From Epiperipatus broadwayi (lineage: Eukaryota > Onychophora > Udeonychophora > Euonychophora > Peripatidae), in the NCBI GenBank assembly GCA_028023455.1, contig JAQFVV010000112.1, forward strand, positions 866,001-930,000: a stretch of DNA of 64,000 nt, given 5' to 3'. The position numbers and the translations under genes were made by a program. Below are positions 45,965-59,573 of the stretch, piece after piece. The notes under the pieces are model-generated. The model was not told the origin of the DNA, did no database searches, and worked only from the letters and a program-made list of their open reading frames with translations. Numbering within the stretch: the first letter of the stretch is position 1; every line of letters begins with the position of its first letter.

Positions 45965-46768
45965 TCAATGAAGGCCAGAGTATATTAGTCCAAGAGTCCA
46001 GTGTTCAAGTATGACCATGTGTCTTCGATAATTTTTTTTTGATGAGTAGCCTTTGTCCCTTTTCTTGATTTTCTCCAGGCTGTTACAAAACAGTTGAACT
46101 GCTTTTGCTTCTGATTTTCCCATAACTATCTTATATCTGGTTTTCCATAACGAGAATACAGTGAAGATTGCAATTCTGATCAGTCCAAATATTTTGTAAT
46201 TTATACAGTCTCGTATTGATGTGATACAATTTACTCCCATTTAGGAGTGTTTGTGGATGAATTTCCTGACTTTGTCCAATTGCATACTTGCTTCAATTAG
46301 GTGTTCAATTGTTTCATGTTCTCACCCACACAATTGGCATATAGGGTCAAGTTGTTTGAAACCTCTTTTATATACAAGAAACCAATGGGTGGACAAAGCA
46401 TCATGATTTAATTTGATTGCAAAATCAATGAATTTCAGTTACAATGCCAAGAATTTAATTCTTGATAAGAGCTTATTGTTAGTTAGATTTAGTTTACTTG
46501 GCAAAAATTGTAACTCTGGATTCATTAGGTGATATGCTTCCCATAATCTGATCTTATTTGTGAATGATAGTTGTTCTGGTGTGGTGAATTTCCTTAGGTA
46601 TTTATTTAGCTTCATTATCCAATCCTTCTTTGGTGGTGGTTGGTCTGTGGGCAAGATGATTTGCATGAGTTTATGATACCCGTATAGTAGTGTCCAATTA
46701 ACAATTAGATTATAGGCCCTTTGGGTGTAGATGATTGGGATTGAATGTAAAGAGAGACTATAACACAA
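45965..46768 (-). pseudogene. LINE ORF2 C-terminal region, three in-frame stops
   Basis: One continuous minus frame from 46768 to 45965 is interrupted by stops at 46439-46441, 46322-46324 and 46241-46243. It reads through LNHDALSTHWFLVYKRGFKQ, DPICQLCG, EHETIEHLIEAS, and SIRDCINYKIFGLIRIAIFT. The CxxC...HLIEA pattern (final Cys lost to Ser) is the terminal zinc-knuckle of LINE reverse-transcriptase ORFs, and the following aromatic/basic helices match LINE C-termini. It is a different family from the CATCA-tailed LINE elsewhere in the window. The RT domain itself is not seen. Confidence 0.75.
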
Positions 46769-47748
46769 AGAAACATTTCATAAACTTTCAAACTGGTTTT
46801 CTTTCTCTAATAATTTTTTTAAAAAACTATAGTCAGAAACAAATGCAGCAGGAGGGAATTGGACAGAGTAACTTTTAGTCAATAAGTTTTACGAATTATT
46901 TTACAATATTTCTTTTTTATCAGAGCGAGTCAAATAAATAGAAATCAATTACAGTTTACACATTTCTCCTTCCAATTCCTCCTATACATATATTCTATTT
47001 TTTTTTCTACATTCCACATTACATGAACATGTTAAAATCTATTCAAGGCGTAATTCAAAATATATTTAGAGATTATAAAATAATATAATTTATAAATTTA
47101 ACATTTAATTCATATGGCATAGACAGATCTTAACTGAAACAATTAAAACAATTTAAATCAAAATACAAAATTATCTTATATAATATATGCATACATGATT
47201 GCAAATGTAACTGATGTAAATCTAAAATCAAGTTAAAGGAAAGGCAAGGTTAATGTTAAAGTTACCAGTTACTCAAGATGTGTGTGTAATATATCAATTA
47301 GCTCTAGCAATGAAGGGGTGATCCTTTGTAGGTAAGTATAGTAACACCATTCTCATTTCTGATGACTTTGGTAGCATTTCATAGTCTTTTCATGTTCAAA
47401 CATATATTTTCTTGGCAGTAGTTCATTTCAAACTGCAAGCATCGATTAGGCACTCTCTAAGTTCTCCAGGTGGACTACATTGTCACAACTCTGGTCCAAG
47501 CATGAATGGGAGAGTGGAGACAAAGGGCTGTGGCATGGTACATTTCTAAATTTTCTTATATAGATGAAAGGCAATGGTTCAATATACCTTGTGACAATAC
47601 TATTCTCAAGAACTTCAGTAAGAGTTTCAGCAAGAGACTTCTTTCAACAAGACAAGATTTTCTTCAGCAAGGTGACTTTCAGCAAATGATTTCAGCTGAA
47701 GAGAAAGATTTTTAGCAAGGGCAAGAGAATGGACAAAAGACAACTGCT

Positions 47749-47760
47749 CTATTTATATCC
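47749..47760 (-). promoter_or_regulatory. TATA box, minus strand
   Basis: On the minus strand GGATATAAATAGAGC, a near-perfect TATA element. Upstream of it on the plus map (47505-47715) is a 69-codon plus frame rich in Ser, Phe and Gln with a repeating CAGCAAG/TTTCAGC nucleotide pattern, which I do not call as a gene. Confidence 0.4.
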
Positions 47761-48308
47761 TTTTTTAATTGCTTTAGCATTCTATTTGCTAATTAGCAGT
47801 TACCAATGCTTTATATTTCCCCTGATATTTTACATTTTTGTTGGTATTGTTATACCAACAATTTACAATAGATTTTTTTCTTTTTTTACCGATTAAATTC
47901 CTACTTTAATGAATTTTATATATTAGGAATTTAATTCTTAAATTAAATTTCTTTATTCTGATTAATTTACAGGTTAAATTTCTTTCTTAATGGATTTTAG
48001 GAATTTACAGTTTATCTGTCAATACAATCTCTTTTATTTATACAGATAAAATCATGATTTACACATATATTTTAATAGAAATAAAAATAATAATTTAAAC
48101 TTTTTTGTTTTTTTTCTTCAATTTTAATTTACAATATATTTCCTACCAGAACTATTTATATATTTATTATCATTGAGTTTAAGGCACATTCACTGTTTTG
48201 GACTTATGGTCTTTGGCTAGTCCACAGTGAGCATTATTACACATTTATTATTTAAGTAATGCTTTAGGTGCAATTTGAAAAGTATAATTGCAGTTTGCAA
48301 TGTTATAA

Positions 48309-48545
48309 TTGACTATTTATTAGTTTGCATTCAGAACAGATATTTACATGTTTAAAGAGATTTATTTAAGCTTCTTTGTTTCAATAATTTTAATCATTGT
48401 CATCAAGTTGCAATCTTTAATGTATATATAAATATATTGTTAAAAGATTGCCTTGATAATTAGAGATTGTTGATATTGGGATTGTCTAAGTATTGACTGA
48501 TTTTAATGATTATATATATATATAATATCAAATAATATAAGTATA

Positions 48546-48576
<31 letters not shown>

Positions 48577-49586
48577 AAGAGAGAGTGTGTGTGTTGTGTG
48601 TTTCTTCACTCATCAGCTACGTGCAATATGGCTGATAAGTGAAGCATATACTATAGTCTTTTCTATAATGATAGTGTCTATGGACGTATATTTGTGTGCA
48701 ATAATCAAAAATGCGAACTAATTTCACAGTAGATATAATAATGTTGTAGTCTGTTTTAAAAGCTTTTTATTAAATCTGAAATTAATTTGAAAAATTACAA
48801 TGTTTAAAATTGATCAAAAACAAAATGCCTAGAATGTAATATGTACTCATCATGAGATCTGATAGGATAATTGAAGATAACAAACAATGAACAAAGGAAA
48901 GCAAATGCTCACTTGATGACCCTGGTAGATAAAAGCATTGGCACCAATCCAAAATCAGTACCTCTTATACAATCAGAATTTATCGCAAAGCCCACATTTC
49001 TATTCTTTCAGTTACATAGTGAGGATACTGTCGTAGTAGAAACAGAATAATAATAATAAAAACAATAACAATAATAATAACTGTTCTCTTAATAAAACGT
49101 CGTTGTAGCAGCGAATTGGGAATATTCATGTTCAACTCAATGATGATACTAAAAAAGATTTTCCAAAACACATGCTGCAGAAAAAAATCGAAGAATAAAT
49201 AAATGAATGAAAGTAATTATTAATCAAGCAGATCTTTAATTAATCAAAAAGTATAGTTATCTACAAATGTATATTTGGCTATATGGACTGGTTACTTCTG
49301 TCTTTCTTAAGAGGAATCTATAGTCCATTGAGAACTGAAAGTAATATTAAATTTGTTTAGAATATTTTTTACTACTAATACTTATTACAATATATATAAT
49401 AATAAGTTTTGTTTGAGAACAGTTATGTAAATCGACTTTCTAAAAGTATTGCAGTGAGGTGAACCAATTGTTAAAAGGATACTTAAACCCATAAGACATC
49501 CATGACAAACAAAATTTCCCATGATCTTTGCTTATACGTTTTTTGCTATTTAATAGCAATTTCTTCCAATCTCAGTATATTCATAC
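48309..49586. other. Anonymous DNA with TA, GA and TG microsatellites and a short hairpin
   Basis: TA/GA/TG tracts at 48514-48600 are followed by a hairpin, TTCACTCATCAGC (48604) with GCTGATAAGTGAA. No gene is supported in the remainder. Confidence 0.55.
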
Positions 49587-50003
49587 CATCTAATATAAGC
49601 GTTAGTAATCAATAAATGCTAGACAATGTGGCTTAATAAAACTTTATCCAGTGCTATCCTGTCCAAATTTTCCCAGATTAATTTCTAGCTTATGGCTATC
49701 AGCAGTAAAGAGCTTTTGAATAGTGCAGTTGGACCTTTTAGATCCAATGCATTTTTCTTCTAGCAGAATATTTTTACTTTTTGTTATGCTATCAAGTAAC
49801 CAGCTCAAATTGAAAAATTTTGTAATTTTTTTCAATTTAAACCAGTTTTTTTTTTTTTACTAAGATTTAAAAAGTTCGAATGCACTTTCCATAAATAAAA
49901 AACACTTTTCTAATAAAAGCCTTAAGCTGAAAACTAGCCTGGGGATATTTGGATGAGCACTGGTATCTAACATCTATTGATTACTCAAGCTTACACTAGA
50001 TGG
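49587..50003. repeat. Inverted-repeat element (MITE-like)
   Basis: The left arm (TCTAATATAAGCGTTAGTAA, then TCAATAAATGCTAGAC, then CCAAATTTTCCCAGATTAAT) is complementary to the right arm. The right arm, read on the minus strand, has TCTAGTGTAAGCTTGAGTAA, then TCAATAGATGTTAGATACCA, then CCAAATATCCCCAGGCTAGT. The arms are about 80-100 bp. The same left-arm type occurs at 27710-27830. Confidence 0.7.
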
Positions 50004-51049
50004 CATAAATGTAATGAGATGAAGAAATTGCTATTAGATTATTAAAATAATACTTATATTCATATTTATATATTTATTCCTACAGCAATTTCAAATCATC
50101 ACAAACTGTTAGGAGTATGCACCAACCATTTTAGTTTATCAACACTAAAATAATTGTGAACATGCTACTAATAGTTTGAGATCGCTGTGTAAACAACTCA
50201 TATTCATTATGAGATATATTTTTATTCCCACAAGTTCATTATTGTAGCAATAAATTTACATTTATTATTGGAAAAATAAAGCAAATTTTTATTCTGATTA
50301 TATTTCAGTAGAACAAGTTTTTTGTTTACAAAACTTTACAATTTGATAATGCTCACAAATATAGTATGTGCTTACTTAAAATAGTTTTACATATCATAGC
50401 ATTTCCAACCTTCTTATACTCTTAACAATACTATTTTTTACACCAAAACTTTACTCTTACAGTTTCAACTGTCCTGCAGTCATCATCAGAACTACAATAT
50501 CCAAATATATAATCATACAACTATTACATTATATTTATATACTTTAACCTCAACTTTAGTTTCTTATATCCACCATTGAAAATAATCTTTCTGATTTCTG
50601 GTCTGTGTATCTATACAAAAACTTTAGAAAAATTGGTATTGTCAGCATACAAATTATATGTAACAGATACATGTATTACACATACTAGGTAGATTCACCA
50701 AACCTGTACTGAAGATGTTGATTGATAAAATTAATATTTTCAAACCAAACAAAGTACTCATAAAATTTTATACAAACTTAATATAATTTTAACGGATTAA
50801 GAGCAATACAAGCTAATACGAATATAATTTTAAATTTTGATGCATAATTTTATTTTTAAAAAACAGCAAAAAACCATGGCAATGCATAAATTTATATAAA
50901 AGTAATATAAACTAATGAAAACTAGATCGTTTTAAAATTTAAAGCATAATTGTATAGGAAAATGTATAATTTAATCAAGACGAATGATGTATTTTAATGT
51001 CAAGTGATACAAGATGTCCAGTTTTCACGCATATCTACATTATGGTATG
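50004..51049. other. Mostly anonymous AT-rich DNA
   Basis: Contains the hairpin at 50462-50489 described separately, and a segment near 50685-50750 (CCTGTACTGAAGATGTTGAT, then TGATAAAATT). The latter recurs inverted at 52800-52850. Otherwise nothing is recognised. Confidence 0.55.
50462..50489 (-). other. Hammerhead-like hairpin CTGATGA...GAAAC
   Basis: On the minus strand CTGATGA, TG, a 4-bp stem ACTG/CAGT with loop CAGGA, T, then GAAAC. It has the same layout as the PLE hairpins at 703 and 54009 but a different stem sequence. Possibly the end of a decayed PLE; no coding remains are visible nearby. Confidence 0.4.
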
Positions 51050-51440
51050 AAGTTTGACATTTGCAAAAGTATAACCTCAATTGTTTTTTTCATCTAAATA
51101 ATAGTTGCAATAGTTTGTTTTAAATAGAATGTCAATTTCAATTCGTAATAAAAATTGTTTCTGAAACAAATTTATGATAGTAATGGAGACTGAAATTTGT
51201 GAAATAAAATGTCAGCCATTTTCTTTTGTCCAAATAATAATTAAAATTTTTTTTGTGTACAATCGAAATCATTGATTTTAATTCATATCAAAAATTGTTC
51301 ACTTTGAAAACAAATTGTTTGAAAATTTGCTAATACTAAATTTGGATAATTTGTGAAAATATGATGCCTACCATTTTTTTTCATCCAAATAATAGTTAAA
51401 ATTATTGGTTTTTGAAAACAATTTGTTTATTTCAAAAATT
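51050..51440. repeat. Degenerate tandem array, about 140-150-bp unit
   Basis: Three units are recognised by CATTTT, TTTT, (G/C)(A/T)CCAAATAATAGTTAAAATT at 51090, 51228 and 51381, each followed by CATATCAAAAATTGTTC-like text. A related unit lies at 52640-52800. Confidence 0.55.
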
Positions 51441-51919
51441 AAAACAGATATTGAAAAGTGTTTATTTGAATTTTTTTTTGTTTTTATTTATCAAAAATTA
51501 TTTACTTGAATTGTTTTGTTTTTTAATAACATCTTCAATTTGAGTTTGTTGGTTCTATCTAATATATATATAATGCAGAATGCATATTTAACTGTACAGT
51601 TTTGTAATAACCATTTTTCAATTATTGAAGTATAACTATATGAAATAATAAACTATTTTTTCACAATAACATACTGAACTGGCTGCTAAATTATTTGAAT
51701 TTCACTGTAGGTTTTAAGTAATTTCTTGATTCAAGTTATATAAAAAAAATTATTATCAGTAATGGACTGCCATTATTTTTGTTGCATTTGTAATAACAGG
51801 AAAAACAACAATTACTACTTAATTAAAACATTGTAAGTTTAATTGTTTGGGAACTCGTATAATGGTTTAAGATTAACATATATGATATATATATATATAT
51901 ATTGATTTTAGAATGTATT
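51441..51919. other. Anonymous AT-rich DNA
   Basis: No feature recognised. A TA tract at 51882-51902 borders the next repeat. Confidence 0.6.
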
Positions 51920-52092
51920 TGAACTCAGACTTTCAAGTTCCCTACAGTTATGTACTCCATCTTATACAACCAATACACATGACCATATATATGTAAAAAA
52001 GATAAATGATCTCCAATACATGTGGTCATGTGTGTCAGTTGTATAAGATGGAGAAGATGTAGGGAGCTTGAAAGTCTGAGTTCAAATCCCTT
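51920..52092. repeat. Palindrome of two head-to-head hammerhead-SINE bodies
   Basis: The left arm (GAACTCAGACTTTCAAGTTC, then CCATCTTATACAAC, then CACATGACCA) is the complement of the right arm (TGGTCATGTGTGTCAGTTGT, then ATAAGATGGAG, then CTTGAAAGTCTGAGTTCAAA). Between them is an inverted piece of the sequence just downstream of the ribozyme cleavage site (GATCTCCAATAC on plus, equal to TTGGAGATC on minus). Confidence 0.75.
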
Positions 52093-52640
52093 CTAAATTA
52101 TATTAAGTTCAGTATAGTCAATACAGTACGTGTATTTAAATAATACATATTGAGACTATTCTGGCCTTCCCTTTTCTGTGTATTTAAGTGGATATATTAA
52201 GGACCTATATGTGAGGGGTCAGAGTGACTTAAAGTCAACATGGGTATGACAATAATACTGGCATCAACAAGGGATTTGAGTGTTCTATCATCAGATTTTT
52301 AATGATATGGATGTCTGAAGAGTTAAAGGATGGAGAAAATTGAAACCTGTTCATTAAAGTATGAAGATTTGCTATCTTAATATAAACTGAGCAATGATTA
52401 TATATATGTGAGGGAGATGATGATCTGGACCAACTGCTGAGTGCTGATTCAGCACAGAATATGTATATTGGAGATCCATTTATTTTTTTCATATGTGGAC
52501 ATGTGTGTCAGTTGTATAAGATGGAGTATATGGTTGTAGGGAATTTGAAAGTTTGAGTTCAATTCTCTTCTAATTTACATTAATTTCAGTATAGTCAATA
52601 CAGTGCACATGTATTTAAATATTATGTATTGATTTTGTAT
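52021..52640 (+). mobile_element. Hammerhead SINE / retrozyme-like element, about 1.3 tandem units
   Basis: TGTGG(T/A)CATGTGTGTCAG begins at 52021 and again at 52494, a period of 473 bp. The second tRNA-like body runs to about 52640. One unit contains the tRNA-like body (box B-like GAGTTCAAATCC), a roughly 260-bp middle part, a TA tract and the hammerhead (52420-52476). The repetition of the body on both sides of the ribozyme is what tandem (dimer-type) copies of a circular or multimeric RNA would give. A simple duplication of a SINE is the alternative. It encodes no protein. Confidence 0.75.
52420..52476 (+). ncRNA. Hammerhead ribozyme-like motif, copy d (decayed core)
   Basis: Stem II GTGCT/AGCAC with loop GATTC is perfect (52441-52455). 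Stem I has CCAA/TTGG plus outer GATC/GATC, with the same TGGA internal loop as copy c. Stem III is two pairs with four-base loop ATGT, then ATA (52465-52467). The core is altered to CTGCTGA (52434-52440) and AGAA (52456-52459), so activity is unlikely. Confidence 0.75.
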
Positions 52641-53949
52641 AAAATTACAAATTCCATTTTTATTTCATTTAAATAATAATTAAAATTGTTTATTTTGCAT
52701 AGAAAATGCTAATTTTAATTCATATTGAAAATTATTCACTTTAAAAACAAACTATTTATTTCATTAATTGAAATAATGAAAATTGTTTGTTTGAATTAAT
52801 TTTTTTATCAATTAACTTCTTCAGTACAGGTTTAATGGCTCTACTTGATGAATAATATGAGTATCTAATTATATAGAATTCCAAGGTAACAGTACTACAT
52901 AATGTTTGATCACCTAATTTGACAATTTTGCACTTTTATTCTATTAGCCAAACAGTTATTTTTTTACTTTATTCAGTTAATAATTGAGCAAGAATATTAT
53001 ATTAACTCATGAGTCCATTTCAATAATAGTGTGGTTTAAAGTCATGGTGTAGTATTTGTAGCACATACATCTATAGGTTTCTTTGATTAATCTGAATTCA
53101 AATTCTGAGTATTGATTTGAATATTTTTATGTTTCAAATGATTTGTTTTCCAAATAGCATCACTATAAACAGTGCATTTAACCATCCAATATCATTTAGA
53201 AAAAAGAAAATCTATTTTTGGATAAAGAACAAAAATAGAAAATTGCCTAAATATTCATTATCTGGAAATTGAAGAACCTGGTATTTCTTTCTCCTTCACT
53301 GTAAGAACTACTGGAAAGATCTGGCAGTGGGAGATCTAAACGCTGTTTTATTTTTATATTTTTTAAACATGTGTATGTTAGGTAATTATTTGATACTAGA
53401 TATTCAATTGGCATGAATATTATACCCAAGTCACATATTGACAAGAATTATGTAAGAAAATTGCTATTAAAAGGAGGGACATAAAATATATTTCTTTACA
53501 TTTCAAAAAATATTATCACTTTTCTTTAAACTCTGCCTACAGGAAAGTAGATTTCATTAATCAATCAAGTCCAACAGTAGAGGAATTGTAATCAACAATG
53601 CTTATCAGAATTGATCAAATAGTCAAGTACTCCTTTCATCATCTTATTGTTCAAAATGTTTTGTCTTATTCAATTTAATAGAGTGGAAAGATGGATGGAT
53701 TCAAAGTTCTAGGATTGATTACTAATCACAATATAATATTTTATTAAGATTTCACATCAAGAATTAAAAAAACAAAAAAAATAAAATGACTGTTACAAAC
53801 CTAAATGATTTTGAGAATATTAAAAATTAAAATACTAAACAACTAAAAATAGCAATATAGACAAAGAATATAATGCTTTTCTAAATATGTTCAATATTAA
53901 GTATTTTAACTTTATCTTTCTTATTGTATTGACAAATCCAAATAATATT
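52641..53949. other. Anonymous AT-rich DNA
   Basis: 52640-52850 resembles the degenerate tandem units at 51050-51440. The rest has no recognised feature. Confidence 0.55.
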
Positions 53950-54008
53950 AATATCATCTATGTTCTTTATTACTTTTTACAATTCTTTTTTACAACCCAC
54001 TATTGATA

Positions 54009-54037
54009 GTTTCAATTGCCCCAGCAATCTTCTTCAG
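54009..54037 (-). other. Hammerhead-like hairpin of the PLE relic, left end
   Basis: On the minus strand CTGAAGA, AG, stem ATTGC/GCAAT with loop TGGG, T, GAAAC. Partner copies are at 56473-56501 (plus) and, with CAAAAC in place of GAAAC, at 4452-4480 (plus). Confidence 0.45.
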
Positions 54038-54657
54038 AACTATAACAAACACATGAACACAAATATACATGAATGTATACTTTTACATTATATATATTCT
54101 ATCATACCCACATATTTCTTTATATACCTCTCTATATAATAATTACCTTTTTATATATTATGCATTTTAATGTTTTTTATATTCCATATTTATCAATCAA
54201 TACTTCCTATAATCACATATATATTATTTTAATTTCATTTATTTTTTATTTTACTCATTAATTTTTTAATATTTAATTCTAATATTATATACTCATACTT
54301 TTATATTTTACAAGATTATTATTCATTATATTAACATTCAATAATTTTCTTTAACCTATAATCAGCATTTATTTTTTATAGCGTCTGTATACAATTGTAA
54401 TCACATTCATATCGGCTTTTTTTTTTTTTTTTTCAAACCAAATTTTGCAAACGCTTTTTGCGAGGGTTAAATAATAAATGAATAACCTCTGACCCATACA
54501 AGATATAGAATTTATGCAGCAATAAAAGGAATCCTATAATATTATTTTTTACCTACCTTCTACCTATATTTCCAAATCTTAACTGCTAAATTCAAATTTT
54601 AATAGTTATATTTTAGTAGCTTCCTCTTTCTATTTTTTATATAATTAAAACTTTTTT

Positions 54658-54960
54658 TTATGTCAAAATTGTTTTCAGGCCCAAATCTCTATTTAATATT
54701 AGCTTAATAATATTAATATAAATAGCTTCTTTTATTTTTTCATTTCTTTTATTATTTGTAAATTGTATCATCTTTATACAATCCTCTCCAAATTCATGCC
54801 CTATTTCTAATGTATGTAAATATATTGGCGAATTTTTATTATATTTATGTTGTAATAACCTTCTATATATTGAATTTGTTGTTTCTCTACATAATTTAAT
54901 TTTATATTATTAATTTGATATTTTTTACAATTAATTTCATATATTCTATTTATTTCTTTA
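54658..54960 (-). pseudogene. PLE GIY-YIG endonuclease C-terminus, frameshifted
   Basis: On the minus strand RIYEINCKKY (around 54945-54920) is followed, after one frame change near YV, by RETTNSIYRRLLQHKYNKNS, then LHTLEIGHEFGEDCIKM and RNEKIKEAIYI, then LNRDLGL, to a stop at 54658-54660. IYEIxC, (Y)(V/I)xET, RLLQHK, a conserved His block and the KEAIYI helix are the same landmarks seen at 1-560. The Gly of the YIG motif reads as Arg here and the frame is broken, so the nuclease is inactive. It is diverged from the first PLE, so a second family or a much older copy. Confidence 0.75.
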
Positions 54961-56472
54961 TCTGAATTTTTATTATACAATTACTAATATATTTAATTTC
55001 TAAAATACTAATCATATTTTTTCTCTTTTTATTAACTATTCTAACATTTATTATATTATTAAATTTTTTTTATTAATTAAATAATAAATTATAATATTAA
55101 GTTGTAATTATAAATTTTATTAAACGCTCACTATTATTTCAGTAATAGTTTTAACAAGGCTGTAAACCTTAGCAATGAGCGTCTGAAAAAATCGTCACTA
55201 GGGACCTCTGTAGTGTTTTAAAGACCTACAGTGCTCCCTATAACGATATTTAGAGAATCCTTCTTACTTGACCTACTTTGTATATAAATAGTAGTAAGCT
55301 GATACATAGTTTTACACTTAATGCTTCACCTATTCTATATATATCATTAGTCTGAAGATTTTTAATATACAATTACTAATATATTTAATTTCTAAAGACA
55401 CTAATCGTAGTGTCTCTTTTTATTAACTATTCTAACATTTATTATATTATTAAATTTTTTTTAAAAATTTTACCTATAACTTTATTGAAATGTATAATAT
55501 GTAAAAAGGTAATAATTATATAAAGATATATATGGATATATAAATAATGATATGTAAATAAGCATTTATTTTTATATAATGCATGTTTATAATTGTATTA
55601 CATTCAAATATCAGCCTTTCAAGCTAATTGTGCATGCACTTTTGTGAGTGTTAATAATAATAACTGAATACTTTCCTCTCCAATACAAGATATAGGATTT
55701 ATGCAGGAATAAAATTAATCCACTTATTCCTACAACTCAAATGCTTATATATGAGCAAATCGGAAGTACTGGCAAGGAAAGCGTGAGGATGGACCACTCA
55801 CTATATACGATGTCTGAATGAATGACATCAGTGAAATCGTCTAGAATTTACTAAACGTCACTCTAACTGAAACTTAATCATATGTAAATAAGCATTTGTT
55901 TTTATATAGCGCATGTTTACAATTGTATTACATTCGAATATCAGCCTTTCAAGCTAATTGTGCATGCGCTTTTGTGAGTGTTAATAATAATAAATGAATA
56001 CTTTCCTCTCCAATACAAGATATAGTATTTATGCAGGAATAAAATGAATCCAATTGTAAACATGCACTATATAAAAATAAATGCTTATTTACATATGATT
56101 AAGTTTCAGTTAGAGTGACGTTTAGTAAATTCTAGACAATTTCACTGACGTCATTCATTCAGACATCATATATAGTAATTTAACGTGAGTGGTTCATCCT
56201 CACACTTTCCTTGCCAGTATTTCAGATTTGCTCATATATAAGCATTTCAGTTGTAGGAATAAGTGGATTTATTTTATTCCTGCATAAATACTATATCTTG
56301 TATTGGAGAGGAAAGTATTTTTTTATTATAATTAACACTTGCAAAAGCGCATGCATAATTAGCTTGAAAGGCTGATATTTGAATGTAATAAATAATGATA
56401 GTAAGATAGAATATATATATAATGTCAAATTATACATTCATGTATATTTGTGTTCATGTATTTGTTATAGTT

Positions 56473-56501
56473 CTGAAGAAAATTGCTGGGGCAATGGAAA
56501 C
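56473..56501 (+). other. Hammerhead-like hairpin of the PLE relic, right end
   Basis: CTGAAGA (56473-56479), AA, stem ATTGC/GCAAT with loop TGGG, G, GAAAC (56497-56501). It mirrors 54009-54037. Confidence 0.45.
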
Positions 56502-56763
56502 CATCAATAGAGGGTTATAAAACAAGATTGTAAGAAGTAATAAATAACATAGATAATATTATATGTTCAATATGCTTACTATTTTAAATACTGAGAATAT
56601 CTATATATTGCATTATGAAAATATTATAATTCCATCTATTTCTTGAAACATCTATTAAATAGGAAATATCCTAGAATAGTTAAATCAAATACTTGCAAGT
56701 TGATCAACTCTGAGTAGAGGTAAAAATATACCATTTTTTGTTGCATGCAATTATTGCCACCAG

Positions 56764-56907
56764 ATGTCAGCAGTATTTTTTTGGGGAAAGGGGGGAGAGA
56801 GTATGGGGAGTTTTTTTGGGGGGGAATGTAAAAGGAAGGGGAAAAGGTTTTTGGGTTATTTGGGATTTTTTTTTTTAGGAGAAGCCAAATCTATCATGTC
56901 ACGATTA
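56764..56907 (+). mobile_element. LINE 3' end relic, homopolymer-rich
   Basis: AGGAGAAGCCAAATC followed by ATCATGTCAC at 56877-56902 matches the 3' end of the CATCA-tailed LINE. The upstream part is a G/T-run-rich version of the same 3' UTR (AATGTAAAAGGAAGGGGAAA). It adjoins the left end of the hAT transposon. Confidence 0.6.
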
Positions 56908-56915
56908 ATATATAT

Positions 56916-59568
<2,653 letters not shown>

Positions 59569-59573
59569 ATATA

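Larger units (their letters stand above)
44732..48308 (-). mobile_element. Possible LTR-like block containing a LINE relic
   Basis: The left edge TATAACGG (44732) has the form of the LTR ends of families 1 and 2. A strong minus-strand TATA box lies at 47749-47757. The right edge is not defined; GTTATA at 48303-48308 is one candidate. A LINE ORF relic (45965-46768) lies inside. This is a structural guess with uncertain limits. Confidence 0.3.
53950..56580 (-). mobile_element. Composite Penelope-like element relic with long inverted ends and nested palindromes
   Basis: Both ends carry the PLE-terminal unit, in inverted orientation (53950-54100 and 56400-56575). The shared sequence includes TATGTT, TTATTACTT, TTACAA, the hairpin ATTGC/GCAAT with CTGAAGA and GAAA, and CACAAATATACATGAATGTATA. 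A GIY-YIG coding relic lies at 54658-54960 on the minus strand. A 165-bp unit (AGCATTTATTTTTATATA to ATGCAGGAATAAAA) occurs on the plus strand at about 54364, 55561 and 55891, and inverted at about 56259-56395. 55600-55937 and 56051-56390 form a palindrome with arms of about 340 bp. Whether this is one PLE insertion in inverted-duplicated form or several nested elements cannot be decided by eye. Confidence 0.65.

Noticed and set aside
47506-47715. 69-codon plus frame as a gene
   Set aside because: Its sequence reflects short nucleotide repeats (CAGCAAG/TTTCAGC). No domain, and it lies opposite a TATA box.
48604-48643. CTGATGAG near GAAAC as a hammerhead
   Set aside because: On the minus strand CTGATGA and GAAAC are separated by only five bases, so there is no room for stem II. 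It is better explained as a simple hairpin.
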